Notes: generated by a model not told the origin, from the letters alone. Counted from the first letter of the stretch, positions 41,430 to 51,360 are shown. The stretch is DNA of 64,000 nucleotides from Symbiodinium sp. CCMP2592 (GCA_905221615.1 CAJNDT010000001.1:2531894-2595893); one strand, 5' to 3'. A program made the numbers and translations.

Positions 41430-42836
41430 TTACGCCGGTGGTCCTTCAGTGGCTGCCTCTGTGCTGTCTGGTGTCCCCGGACTGACAGGCCTTGTCATCG
41501 TGGCGCTTACGGCTTGGATTCGACGTCTCAATCTTGATCTGTCTTCATCATTGTGGTCGCTGTTGGACCTAAACCTTAAACCTTGAGTGTTTGATCTTGT
41601 CTGACTTCCGTGGCGAACTTGCGTCCGCTCTTCAATCAGTTCATCAAGGCCTTGGTCTTCTTCTTCTTGGTGTAACTGTGCGAGCAAAGCTGGGCCCAGC
41701 TGCTCAGCTTCCTGTCTGCTGTTTTGAACAAATTCTTCAGCGCCATCCATGTTTCCCAACCAGGTCCTTCTTTCATCGAACGTCATAACGTTCCACCGTT
41801 CTTCTGGAACATCTTCTGGCCTTTCATACAAAACATTCCTTGGCGGCTGAATCTCTCCTTCATAACCTTGCTCTTCGGTGATGTCGTCTGCGTCGTATTT
41901 CTGCCGCCACACACTCTCGGCGTGGTCTCTTATGCACTCGACACAGCTGTGTGTCACGTGCACCTTCTTGTTCCTTCCGCATCTGTTCTCATTACACCAT
42001 TGGCAAATCCCATCGCACATTGCACCTTGTGCCCTTGTTGGGGATTGCTCTGCTTCATAAGCTGCTTTATCTCCTGGGTGACAAACCCAGCATGATCGAT
42101 AACCTCGTTCTTGTGCAGTTCGAACCGTCATCTTCTCAGTTCCAGGGCTCCACCATTTGCATGACCGTTTGTGGTAGACATACCTTCCATTGTAAACATA
42201 CACGGGTTCTTCGCCCCTGAGGAAATAATATCCTTCTCTAGCCTTCTTGAATAAACCCGTCACTTGTTGCATCAGGAAGATCAGTCCCATAATGCTTAAT
42301 GTGACCATCGCCAGGTCCATCATTTCTTCCATTCTTCCACTTACTTCTTCAGCCTTCTGATCTTCTCTGCTGTGGGCCGAAATGCCTGCGGTTGCGGTTG
42401 TTCCATGGATGCACACAATCCATACAGCAATACCCACATAAGCTCCTCTCGTGTACTTCCTTGAGAATTTCTTGTGCTTCTTCGACTCTTCCTGAGGATT
42501 CGCTTCCTTTTCCTTCTTCTCTTCACCTGAGGATTCGCTTCCTCTTGTTCCTTCTTCGTCTGACTCTGGATCTGATCCTGGCTCGCTCTCTGACTTCTTT
42601 TCCTTTTGTTCTTCTGACTGCTTCTTCTCCTTTTCCTTGTCGTCATCAGTCTCTATATCCTCGCGGTACTGTCTGTTCATCGCTTGAACTTCCTTCCATA
42701 GTTCATCAGCGCTTGGCCGCTCACTTCTGTCTTTGCTTAACAGCTTCCGCAAGTGTTCTGTCGTTTCGAGACTTCTGCTTTGCTCCTTGATCATGTACTT
42801 GACTGCTTCATCATCTGCACCGGTGGTGCTTGCCAT
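41430..42836 (-). CDS. C1 extra C-terminal ORF: membrane segments and Cys-rich domain
   Basis: From ATG at 42836 (MASTTGADDEAVKYM); the frame is open upstream to 42884. A charged coiled-coil-like N-terminus (residues 1-130, Lys/Glu-rich) precedes two hydrophobic segments, AYVGIAVWIVCIHGTTATAG and LAMVTLSIMGLIFLMQQVTG. Next is a Cys/His domain (VYHKRSCKWW, RSCWVCHP, MCDGICQWCNENRCG, HSCVECIRDH), then a charged tail. It follows RNase H and overlaps that frame by about 45 bp. The position is that of an envelope-like third ORF, but nothing shows a fusion protein, and it may instead be the frameshifted end of Pol, anchoring it to a membrane. Function unknown. Confidence 0.6.
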   Translation of the reverse strand: MASTTGADDEAVKYMIKEQSRSLETTEHLRKLLSKDRSERPSADELWKEVQAMNRQYREDIETDDDKEKEKKQSEEQKEKKSESEPGSDPESDEEGTRGSESSGEEKKEKEANPQEESKKHKKFSRKYTRGAYVGIAVWIVCIHGTTATAGISAHSREDQKAEEVSGRMEEMMDLAMVTLSIMGLIFLMQQVTGLFKKAREGYYFLRGEEPVYVYNGRYVYHKRSCKWWSPGTEKMTVRTAQERGYRSCWVCHPGDKAAYEAEQSPTRAQGAMCDGICQWCNENRCGRNKKVHVTHSCVECIRDHAESVWRQKYDADDITEEQGYEGEIQPPRNVLYERPEDVPEERWNVMTFDERRTWLGNMDGAEEFVQNSRQEAEQLGPALLAQLHQEEEDQGLDELIEERTQVRHGSQTRSNTQGLRFRSNSDHNDEDRSRLRRRIQAVSATMTRPVSPGTPDSTEAATEGPPA

Positions 42837-43785
42837 AGCTCTTTCGATCTTCTTTGTGTCTTCCTCTTCTTCTCTCTTGAGCAAAATGGCTGCGATTGCA
42901 CTCTATGCACAACAACAATCATGCACAACAGAATGCAAATGTAGCTTACTATTCCCAGTCCTTGTTCACCTTCTTCATCAAATCTTCTTGCTTCAGCCAA
43001 GGTTAACAACACTGCAGTTGTAACCGTCTGGATAATCCTTGTGATCATCTTTTCATCGAATCTTGTGATGCTTCTTGTCTTTGTTCTTCTCACTTCTGCT
43101 TCTTGCTCTTCTTGAACGCTTGTTGTCAGAAATTCACCTTTGTATCCGAGCCTTAGCATATACTTGCGTATCTTCTCCTTTGTCAGGGATTTGGTCCCTA
43201 AGTCTGAGGGATTCTCCTTTCCGGCTATCGCCTTTATAATAAGCTTGGGAATCTTTTGGATCCATAAGAGGTCCACTTGTAAATGGCGTGCCTTGCCTAA
43301 GCCTTTCCTTGAGATCAACTGTCTTGAGCTTGACGAATCGCTGTATAACATCAGTCTTGGTTCAATTCCTAGGATTCTCTTCAGCAATCCTTTCAGGAAT
43401 ACACCTTCGCTTAGAATTGATGTTGCCGCAATTGTCTCAGCTTCGCAAGATGACAATGCTACGCTCTTTTGCCTCTTGCTTTGGAAATGAATCAGGTTTC
43501 CATTCACCATGATCACTCCACATGAAACGCTTTGCCTTGACTCTCGGTCTGCTGCCCAGTCGCTGTCGCTTATCACTTCGATGAGCGCGGGCACTTTGTA
43601 GTTGTCCCTCTCGACGTTTCCTTCATCTCTTCTGCTTTTCACTTCGAGGAAACTTTTCCCAGGGTAACTCTTTTGATGTACCAGTTCCACTTCTGGCGTT
43701 CCTTTGAGATACTTTCCAACGTATCGTAGCAGTTCCATATCTGCTTCAACAGGTGTGGCTAGCTTTGTTGAAAGCTTTTTCAAGA
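42791..43785 (-). pseudogene. pol: C1 RNase H and hydrophobic extension
   Basis: Takes over from the preceding RT frame after a frameshift near 43775 (an A5 run in CTTGAAAAAGC). The end of RT is followed by a copia RNase H: VISDSDWAADRESRQS, ALSSCEAETIAA, LMLYSDSSSS, KARHLQVDLLW and SDLGTKSL. Beyond the usual Pol end are two hydrophobic segments (ITRIIQTVTTAVLLTLAEA; LGIVSYICILLCMIVVVH), then a basic tail. The hydrophobic segments are unusual for copia Pol. Confidence 0.85.
42876..42898 (-). other. Spliced-leader-like sequence at the Pol/extra-ORF junction of C1
   Basis: The coding strand reads CGCAGCCATTTTGCTCAAG. It matches the dinoflagellate spliced leader over its last 18-20 bases with one T-to-C change and one missing G. 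It sits 40 bp before the ATG of the extra ORF. It could be a relict of a trans-spliced mRNA captured as cDNA, or chance. Confidence 0.4.
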
Positions 43786-44369
43786 CGATACATGATGTCT
43801 GGCCTCTCTGGTGCCAGATACAGTAGTATCCCAACTCCTTTCCTGAACGTGTGGTGGTCTGCTTCGTTCAGCGGTTCCATTCCACCTTTCTTTGCCTGAA
43901 ACGCTCTTCCGTTGTCTGCTGGACACGGTAGCTTCTTTGGATATGCTCCTTCCAACTTGAGCACTTCTACCAGTCCCTCAATGTACTTTGTGTTCATTGT
44001 GATCTCTACGTTTCCATTTCCTTTTGACTTGAACTTTCTCTTCAGGAAACTCATTGATCCGTCTTCTTCATCCAATGGTCCTTCTACTTTGATCTTCAGT
44101 CCTTTGCTTCTCAGGAATTCAACCAACTTCTTGAACTCTTGTCTTGATGCGTATAACTCCATGTCATCTACATGACTCAGCACGATGATTCCGAATCCTT
44201 CTTTGTCTGGCATTCTTGAGAATAGCGCCGGGAGTCCGCTATCACTTGCTAACCCATACTCTTCTAGGTAGCTTTTCAATTTTCCAAACCAAGCTGCACT
44301 CCCGATTCTCTGTCCGGGCAATGTGTACCCGAGTTCATAAATTTCTCCATCGACTTCAACGATAGTCGG
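43746..44369 (-). pseudogene. pol: C1 reverse transcriptase, second part
   Basis: Same phase as the 49301 frame after one TAG stop (44370-44372). Contains the RT active site LSHVDDMELYAS, YLGYTLPGQRIGSAA-like entry, and LLYLAPERPDIMYRL near its end. A one-base shift at the A5 run near 43775 moves the reading to the RNase H frame. Confidence 0.88.
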
Positions 44370-47300
44370 CTATTCCTGCTCTACCATAAGATAGGCGTCA
44401 GCTACATCAATACTTCCAAGAACATATCCTTCTGATGATGCAAACAGAGCTGACAGTAGCTTCACGGTGCTTGCTACACCGGTTGGTGAAAACAAACTTG
44501 CAATATCTGTATCACCTAACCACTTGAATTCTCTCGCTACCAGGCGTCCTCGCCTTCTCCATTCTTTGTCTCTGTGCCTCCAGTCATACACTATCTTTGT
44601 TGACAGAAACTTGTACTTTGAGGTATCTGTTCCCTTCGGAAGTTTGTTCAGCACTTTCATCTTCTCGAGTCTTTCCAATTCGTGCTTCTTGGACACACCT
44701 TCAACCTTCTCCATTTCATCATCTTCTAGCTTTGGTGGTCCGCTTTCGAAATCATTCGACCATTTTGGCATTTCTTCTGGTATCTCTTCTTCTCCGTCTG
44801 ATTCTTGCCATTCTTCTTCTTCTTCGAATTCAGCTTCCATTTCTTCAAATTCTTCCAATTCAACTTCTTCATCATCATGAAATTGTGGGAGTTCTTTTCT
44901 TAGAAATGGTTCTATCTTCTTCACACTTCTCATCGCAATAACTCTTCTCACTGAGCTTGATGCTTCTCCGACGGCTATGAACTTCTCCGGGCGTTCTTCT
45001 GCGTTCGCCGGTCCTTCATCCATCTTTTGCCTCACCGCTTCTGGCTGCTCGCCTTTTTCAAGGATCCTCTTTGGCGATGCTGGCGGTGGATTCTCTCCCG
45101 AAATCAACTCAGCAGATTCATCGCTTCTTTCACTTCTTCTTCTTGTGACTCCTTGTCCGCGACTGCTTGAACTGCTGCTTGATGATCCAATTTGTCCTTC
45201 TCCTGGATCTTCGTCCTTGTCTTGTTCAGTCTCACTTGGCGGGTCTGATGCCGCTTCTTGACTTGGGCTGTAGTCTCTCAATTCATCTTCTTGCTCTTGA
45301 GTTCTTTCTTTCCTTTGAACAAATTCTGGCTTGTTGTCGATCGCAATCTCGATTCCACTGTGTGGTGGCAATCTCTTCGTGGATTTCCTTCCTACCAACG
45401 TATCTTGCGTGTAGTTCCACGGTGTCCCTGTAGCTTCAGCTAGCACTTCCACATCATACAGTGGCGTACACTGTCTTATCGTTCTGCTCTTGATGATTCC
45501 TTGTCTTGTGCTAACCAGGTTCAGGTTGTTCACAGAATCCTTTCCAACGAAGATTCCTTTTCTCCATGCTTCACCTTTCTCCTTGACTTTTGGTACTGGC
45601 TTTGCCAACACAACGCTTCCCCATGGTGCCAATGTTCCTTTGTACTCCCTGTCGAATAAAACTTCAAATGGTGTTGATCCTTTCTTTACAACAAATCTGT
45701 TCAGCAGAAATGCTGCATGTCTTGCTGCCCATGGATACAGCGTACTTTCTGAAGTAATCTTCACTTTCGCTTGCGACTCAACTCCGTACACCAGTGTCTT
45801 GGATAAGTTCCTGACCGTTTGAACCCATCTTTCAACTTGCAATCCTTGGTGTTCATCTGGTGCTACGTCTTGTATCTCTGTCTCCAGATTCTTCATCTTC
45901 CGTATTCCTTGCACTTTCTTTCTTAGCGCGATCATTGCTGGTTCTGTGTCTGTCCTCAGAATGACTTTCGAATTCAACAACATCAATACTCTGCACACTT
46001 CTTCCACGACGTATGATGTTGCTTCCTTTGTTGCTACTGGGATGACATGTACGAACTTTGTTGCTTCATCAACCATCACTAGTCCGATTGTCAATGCATC
46101 TTTGTTGTCTTTCGTATTCTCTTCATCTCTTGTCCCAGTGAACTTGAAATCCATTGAAACCAACGATGCTTCATATTTCTTCTCTGACACATCAAAGTTA
46201 TCTTCTCTTGATCTTGTTGCTTGGCAACTCTCGCACCAATCAGCTTTCGGTAGGTGCGTCAATTCGTGTCTCTTTCTTTCTTCTTCGGTTGGCATCTCAG
46301 GTCTCTTTTCACCTTTCGGTTCTCTTGTAAATTCCAACTCCAGACCTTTTGAGATTTCTACCAACTCTTTCATCTTGTTTGACGATACGGCTTGTTTCAA
46401 CCGTTGCCATAGTTGAACTTTACTTCCAGTCTTTCCTATCTTCAGGAATTCACATGCTGTTCTCAACTGCTTGAGTGAGCTTTCTGGACTTAGCTCGACT
46501 CCTGCCACAGACATTGCTTCATCCAACTTCTCTCCTAGTTTTGGTAGTTGTTCTTCTATTTTCTTCCATTCTTTCATCTCTTCTTCTGCAGGCGGTTCAC
46601 TTGGAAACAGGTTCTCCATCGCTTCTGCAGCTTCTTTCTCAACTTCTTCTATCTTCTTCTTTGTACTCTTTTCTTCTTCGTGAACAACTGCCTTCTCCTT
46701 CTGAGCTGACATCTCCACGTCTGCTGCTTCCACTTCTTTCTCTTGTTCCTTTCTCTTCTTCTTTGGCGGTGTTCTTTCGTACTCACCATACTCTTCAAGT
46801 CCTAGAGATCTTCTCTCCAAGATCGTGATGATAACCGAGTTCTCTTCAACTGCATCTATCACGACTTCTCCTCGGTCTTCCCACTCTTCAGCGCACTCCA
46901 CAAACTCCAGTTCGCTCCATATGATGGTGTCACCTTCATACCTCGATACCAAAGTAGTTCTGAACTTGAATGCTTTCACATCATCGCTTGTGGGGTCATA
47001 TGTTGTATACATGTCATAATCGATTCTTGCTGGCTTCCCATCTGTCATGAAAAACCATCCTTCATGATACTTCATCTTTTCAAGATCACTCTCCATCTGC
47101 TTGATCAACGTGAGCTTCCTCACTTGTGCTTCATCGACTTCATCCTTCACCTGAGCTCTGTATATCTTGAGGTCTGTCACTGTTGAGTTCCTTGCAAACC
47201 TCACTGGCACTTTTGCTGATCCTTTCTTCAGGTAAGCATTGAACTGGTCTAGAGGATCAAGTCCCCATCCGACTTTCCACAACTTGCCTACTGCAAAGAG

Positions 47301-49301
47301 TGGTTGTGTTACATCTCCGAACACAGCTGAATCTTTTACTCTTATCACTCTTCCATCTGTTCTTTGAAACTCAAATGTGATGTTCGCTCTTGTCTCAGTG
47401 GTTCTTATCCTGTTGCCTTGTGCGTCCTGAATCACCATTCTCAAAGCTGGGAACTCTACGGTTCCTAAGTCTTCACTGTAATAGCATAGCGGAAGTACGT
47501 GACAATCCGCTCCACTATCCAGTACGACTTCGACGAGTTCTGAGTAGCTTGAGTTAACGGCTCTAACTCGATGCACTTCAGGCTCTTCATCTTCTGTCCT
47601 TGGGTAAGAACTGTTAACTCCAAAGACTCTTGCCTTTTCAGCATTCTTCTTGTCCACTTCCATATCTTCATACCACTTGTGAAGTTCATCCTTCTCATAA
47701 TCTTCTTCATCAATTTCATCGGCGATGTTCGCCCATTTCACTGTGTGGACTTTTACTGCTCGCGCAGCGTAATCCATCACCATCTCTTCGAACATCCCTA
47801 CAAGGTCTATGTAGTCTTCTTCTTCATCGAACACTTCTTCGATCACTGGCATAGGCGTTGTGACCAACCTACGCACTTGTTCGTTTCCTTTTGCTCCTTG
47901 TGGTAACCTTGCTTGTGCTTGAGTAGAAGAACTAGGTTGCTCTTCGTACCATTCTTCTTCACCTGTCTCTTGGACATTCCGAACTTTTCCTTTTCCACCT
48001 TTTCCTTTACCTGTTGGTGGTGACCAACACTCCGAAGAGTAATGTCCGGTTCTTCCGCAATTGAAACACACCGGTCCGTTGTGTCCACTTTTGCCTTTTC
48101 CTTTGTCACTTTCGTAGCCTTTCCCTTCGGCCTGCCTGATGCTCTTTCCTCCTTTCTTTCCACCTTTTCCTTTTCCAAATCCTTTTCCTTTTCCTTTTGA
48201 TCTTCCTCTACCACCTTTTCCTTTTCCGTATCCTTTTCCTTTTCCTTTGTCTCCTTTTCCTTTTCCGTACAGGCTTCCTTTTCCTCCTTTGTCGCCTTTA
48301 CCTTTTCCGTCTCCTTTGCCTTTTCTCATGTGCAATCTATCCAGTTCCATCGGTATTGGTCCTTGGTAAGCCTTATTGCTTGAGTGTGACGTTGGGTCTG
48401 GAACACTCAATGATCCTAAGATATTTTCGGCTGACCATGTCTGATTGCTTCTTTCGTATTGTAGCAACTTTGCTCTGAGCTCTTCATAAGTGGTCTTATC
48501 AGTGATATCGACCATCACATGTTGCTTGAGGTGCTGTGGAATTCCTTTTAGCAGTGTACCGATCTTCAAGTTGTCGTCATACTTCTGTCCTGAGAGTTTT
48601 TCGTACTCTGCTGCAAGCTTCTCGTACGTCAAGACGTAATCCATCAGCGATGCTCCTTTACTCATGGCCGGGAATCCAACCAATGCTTGAGCCATTGCAA
48701 GACTTCTTGAACGGGAGGTCGGCTCTAATTCAGCCGTCAACTTTCTCCACACTTCAAATCCATTCATCCCGCTCACGCTTCTCAACACTTTCAGAGGTCT
48801 GTTCTTCAAGTAGCTGCTTAACACTGAGTAAAGCTTTGTTCCTCTGTTCACTCTTGCTTGATCATTGTTAAAGAATGAATTTGCCGCGTCCGATGTTATC
48901 GGAGCCTTCTCTTCCTCTGCTGACTTCAGGTCCTTCAGGAATTCTTGGTCCATAAACGCTAAGAAGTTCTTGAACGTGAATGACCAGTCACTCCATTGTG
49001 ACACTTCTTCTTCAATCGTTGCAGGATTGAACGCTTCCGGTGGCTTGAGGATCTTGCCTCCAGTATCGAAACTTACTGAGGCTGGCTGGCCGCTTGGAGG
49101 TGCGGCTGCAGCTTTCGGTGATGCTTGTGCTCTCACCAATGCATCCATTGCTGTTACCAGCTGTTGCTGCTGCACTGCTGTTCCTTGTGCAACTCTCTGC
49201 ATAGCTTCCGTAGCTTGTCCTAAAGTAGTCATCAGCTGTTCCAACCTTGCCGTCTGCGGGTTCGGCTGGTGCTGTGGCTGTTGAGCTTGTTGATGCTCCA
49301 T
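44370..49301 (-). CDS. gag-pol: C1 Gag, protease, integrase and start of RT
   Basis: 1643 codons from ATG at 49301. Residues 1-300: Gln-rich start and a UBN2/copia-type Gag. 320-400: a GKGKG-rich basic tract (repeats of CCTTTTCCTTTT on the plus strand). About 411-424: the CCHC knuckle CFNCGRTGHYSSEC. About 595: protease with VVLDSGADCHVLP. About 1025: pre-integrase zinc motif HLPKADWCESC, then an integrase core (SLVSMDFKFTG, RTDTEPAM, DEHQGLQVERWVQ, where E completes the triad). From about 1567: RT start (RGRLVAREFKWLG, GSIDVADAYLMV). It ends at a TAG inside RT; the same frame continues at 44369. Integrase directs insertion with the five-base duplication seen here. Confidence 0.93.
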   Translation of the reverse strand: MEHQQAQQPQHQPNPQTARLEQLMTTLGQATEAMQRVAQGTAVQQQQLVTAMDALVRAQASPKAAAAPPSGQPASVSFDTGGKILKPPEAFNPATIEEEVSQWSDWSFTFKNFLAFMDQEFLKDLKSAEEEKAPITSDAANSFFNNDQARVNRGTKLYSVLSSYLKNRPLKVLRSVSGMNGFEVWRKLTAELEPTSRSRSLAMAQALVGFPAMSKGASLMDYVLTYEKLAAEYEKLSGQKYDDNLKIGTLLKGIPQHLKQHVMVDITDKTTYEELRAKLLQYERSNQTWSAENILGSLSVPDPTSHSSNKAYQGPIPMELDRLHMRKGKGDGKGKGDKGGKGSLYGKGKGDKGKGKGYGKGKGGRGRSKGKGKGFGKGKGGKKGGKSIRQAEGKGYESDKGKGKSGHNGPVCFNCGRTGHYSSECWSPPTGKGKGGKGKVRNVQETGEEEWYEEQPSSSTQAQARLPQGAKGNEQVRRLVTTPMPVIEEVFDEEEDYIDLVGMFEEMVMDYAARAVKVHTVKWANIADEIDEEDYEKDELHKWYEDMEVDKKNAEKARVFGVNSSYPRTEDEEPEVHRVRAVNSSYSELVEVVLDSGADCHVLPLCYYSEDLGTVEFPALRMVIQDAQGNRIRTTETRANITFEFQRTDGRVIRVKDSAVFGDVTQPLFAVGKLWKVGWGLDPLDQFNAYLKKGSAKVPVRFARNSTVTDLKIYRAQVKDEVDEAQVRKLTLIKQMESDLEKMKYHEGWFFMTDGKPARIDYDMYTTYDPTSDDVKAFKFRTTLVSRYEGDTIIWSELEFVECAEEWEDRGEVVIDAVEENSVIITILERRSLGLEEYGEYERTPPKKKRKEQEKEVEAADVEMSAQKEKAVVHEEEKSTKKKIEEVEKEAAEAMENLFPSEPPAEEEMKEWKKIEEQLPKLGEKLDEAMSVAGVELSPESSLKQLRTACEFLKIGKTGSKVQLWQRLKQAVSSNKMKELVEISKGLELEFTREPKGEKRPEMPTEEERKRHELTHLPKADWCESCQATRSREDNFDVSEKKYEASLVSMDFKFTGTRDEENTKDNKDALTIGLVMVDEATKFVHVIPVATKEATSYVVEEVCRVLMLLNSKVILRTDTEPAMIALRKKVQGIRKMKNLETEIQDVAPDEHQGLQVERWVQTVRNLSKTLVYGVESQAKVKITSESTLYPWAARHAAFLLNRFVVKKGSTPFEVLFDREYKGTLAPWGSVVLAKPVPKVKEKGEAWRKGIFVGKDSVNNLNLVSTRQGIIKSRTIRQCTPLYDVEVLAEATGTPWNYTQDTLVGRKSTKRLPPHSGIEIAIDNKPEFVQRKERTQEQEDELRDYSPSQEAASDPPSETEQDKDEDPGEGQIGSSSSSSSSRGQGVTRRRSERSDESAELISGENPPPASPKRILEKGEQPEAVRQKMDEGPANAEERPEKFIAVGEASSSVRRVIAMRSVKKIEPFLRKELPQFHDDEEVELEEFEEMEAEFEEEEEWQESDGEEEIPEEMPKWSNDFESGPPKLEDDEMEKVEGVSKKHELERLEKMKVLNKLPKGTDTSKYKFLSTKIVYDWRHRDKEWRRRGRLVAREFKWLGDTDIASLFSPTGVASTVKLLSALFASSEGYVLGSIDVADAYLMVEQE

Positions 49302-49523
49302 CTTTTCAACTCTTTGGCAGGTCCTTGTATAACTGGCTCAAGGTCTTCCACTTTCACTCTTTATCCGACTTTGCAAGGTGCTTTTGGCTTAGCCGTAACT
49401 CCTCGCTGTTCTCCGGCAGGATGCTCTTGGTAAACCGTAACTTCCTGCTTGTACTTTTCACCTTGTTCCAGCTAGTTGCTGGCTTCCCTGGATCTTTGCT
49501 TGTTCAGCTACTGGTCTTTGCCA

Positions 49524-49538
49524 GCAGCTCCGCTACCA
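49524..49538 (-). promoter_or_regulatory. C1 primer binding site
   Basis: On the coding strand TGGTAGCGGAGCTGC follows the LTR end TTTCA directly. It starts TGG as expected for the complement of a tRNA 3' end (CCA), and resembles the initiator-Met site TGGTATCAGAGC used by many copia elements. The remaining leader to the ATG (49302-49523) shows nothing else. Confidence 0.7.
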
Positions 49539-49710
49539 TGAAAGTTTAAACCCTTAAGTCAGTATCCACTTATAATCACGGCACGAGTCGGGAATCTTTT
49601 CTTCACTTCCCAGCTCCGCTGTCGGCTGTGCTTGAGCCTACGTTTGACCTACGGAGACACGCAGTGAAACGCTCTAAATTGGGCATGAGGGGAAATTGAA
49701 CATTCTGTTA
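49539..49710 (-). repeat. 5' LTR of C1
   Basis: 172 bp, reads the same as 40682-40853. It carries the same spliced-leader-like pair at 49631-49655. Confidence 0.95.
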
Positions 49711-50663
49711 CATTCAGACCCTGGACGTCTTGCGATCCTGTGGCGCAAATCAGACTGGATGCACGACAGTGCCCAGTCAGCGCGTCCTTTCCGATGGTAG
49801 TTCAGGTTTCGAGTCACGACTGTGTCCACAATGTCCCATCGTTGGTTGATGAATCGCGCTCCCCGGGTAGGGATCAGATCAAGAATGCCACATCTGATTG
49901 GCCTTCCACCTCCGATGGACTCGTAGCCTTCGTTCGCCCATTCACCAGTAGCCTCATTGAAATCGTAACTCGCACGATCTCCTCGTTGAGGTAGTCGGCG
50001 GTCACGGTGGTCTGACAACTCTTCAATGAGATCCACCACACGCTGACTATTCTCTGGTCCAACCTCCTGTAGTGGAATACCACAAACATCCTGTAGACCA
50101 CGGCGATTCTCGACCTCCGTACATAGGTTGTGAAGGTTCTCGTAGCGAATCAGGACAACATCATTCCGCACGGCCTCGCCTCCACGTCGTGGTCGGGCTT
50201 TGGCCTTGGGTCGTCGATCTGATGATGCTACGCTCACATGGTCGGTGGAATCGACTTCCATAGTTTCAGCTTGTTGTGCAGGTGGTCGACGTGGATATCG
50301 AAGAAGACTGTCCCTGATGATCTGAATGCTGCGTTGTACCAAATCTCGTGTTGCAGCATTCTCGGTGCAATCGGACAATTGGTGGGCATCACTGCCGCAG
50401 GCGACACAGAATGTGAAAGTGTGGGTCCCCGCTTGCATTTCACCTTCGGAGATCAAATTCACACAGTCGCGAAGCTGTGCCACGAGTCCTTCACGAAGCA
50501 TTTGGCGCTGATTAGGCTCTTCAGTATCTAGCTCCTCTTCTGGTTGTCCATCCATGTCAGCCTCCTGAGGTGGCATTGGTGGCGCAATTGAAACTCCTGC
50601 TTGGTCCGTGACGTTGTCAGCGGCCTGCAGTTCACTCTCACGTGCAACGTCCATTGGATAGAT
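49711..50663 (-). CDS. Z-B second polyprotein, middle part with CCHC knuckle
   Basis: Homologous to Z-A 3050-3970, joined at its upstream edge to the YR-3 Gag start in the same frame. It contains the knuckle CVACGSDAHQLSDC (C-x2-C-x4-H-x4-C), a LRYPRRPPAQQ segment, SDRRPKAKARPRRGGEAV (basic, possible nuclear signal) and LPQRGDRASYDF. It is interrupted by C1 at ARRPGSE and resumes at 40676. A nucleic-acid-binding function is likely from the knuckle and charge. Confidence 0.75.
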
Positions 50664-50786
50664 GAAGGCTAGCGTGCCCATCGTTGTGACTCCTCCGTCT
50701 TCCAGCAGTTTGAGAAAGTCAGCAGGTAAACCTATCTCAAGTGCACGTGCATGAAATGCGGCAGCGGAGTCCAAGGTGGAATTCAT
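50664..50786 (-). pseudogene. gag: YR-3 Gag, first 41 codons, fused in frame to Z-B
   Basis: ATG at 50786 (MNSTLDSAAAFHARALEIGL). PADFLKLLEDGGVTTMGTL aligns with YR-1 Gag (AADWIAAMKASGITTLGKL). After TLAF the frame passes directly into Z (IYPMDVARESE against IYPVEIARTDE in Z-A), so the junction lies at about 50663-50670. Confidence 0.75.
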
Positions 50787-50866
50787 GGCACCTAAGAGGG
50801 CTTGAGGCCAAAGTTGCGTCACTCATGAAGAAACTTCTCTGGCAGGCACTCTCACTCAGAACGGAT

Positions 50867-51360
50867 GCGGAAAACACTGCGCAGCCTGAAGGCTCGACGG
50901 CAGTACACTGTTGAGTACGGAACCCGGGCACAGCCGAAGCTCAACGGCCCATCCTCAAGTCGACAACCTCCTCAGGGAAGACAAGTACAACTGGAAAGAA
51001 GCGGAAAACACTGCGTAGCCAGACGGCTCAACGGCAGTACACTGTTGAAGTACCAAACCCGGGCACAGCCGAAGCTCAACGGCCCATTCTCAAGTCGACA
51101 ACCTGCTCAGGGAAGACAAGTACAACTCCCAGGAAGCGGAGAACACTCCCAGCCAGACGGCTCAACGGCAGTACACTGTTGAAGTACCAACCCCGGGCAC
51201 AGCCGAAGCTCAGCGGCCCATTCTCAAGTCGACAATCCCGCTGGAAGACAACACACCGGTGAAGGAAACACTGCTCAGCCGTGTGGCTCAACGGCAGCTT
51301 GAAACGACCCCTTGAACCCAGGGCTCAGCCGCAGCTCAACGGCCCCATCTCGAGTCGATC
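50867..51360. repeat. About 134-bp tandem repeats between YR-3 recombinase and Gag
   Basis: Three full units begin at 50867, 51001 and 51136 (GCGGA(A/G)AACACT), and a degenerate one at about 51261. Each contains GGCTCAACGGCAGTACACTG and GGCCCATTCTCAAGTCGACA-like blocks. The spacing is 134, 135 and 125 bp. The region has no ORF. It may act as a promoter or enhancer for Gag/Pol expression (inference). Confidence 0.88.

Larger units (their letters stand above)
40682..49710 (-). mobile_element. Ty1/copia retrotransposon C1, inserted in Z-B
   Basis: 9029 bp with 172-bp LTRs that read as identical and a CATTC duplication (40677-40681 and 49711-49715). Gag-protease-integrase-RT-RNase H order, plus an extra C-terminal ORF. 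Removing it restores the Z-B frame. One in-frame TAG and one frameshift in Pol show that it is not fully intact despite its recent arrival. Confidence 0.94.

Noticed and set aside
41349-41586. Plus-strand ORFs near the C1 3' end
   Set aside because: Short, opposite the C1 extra ORF and its 3' UTR, without domain pattern.
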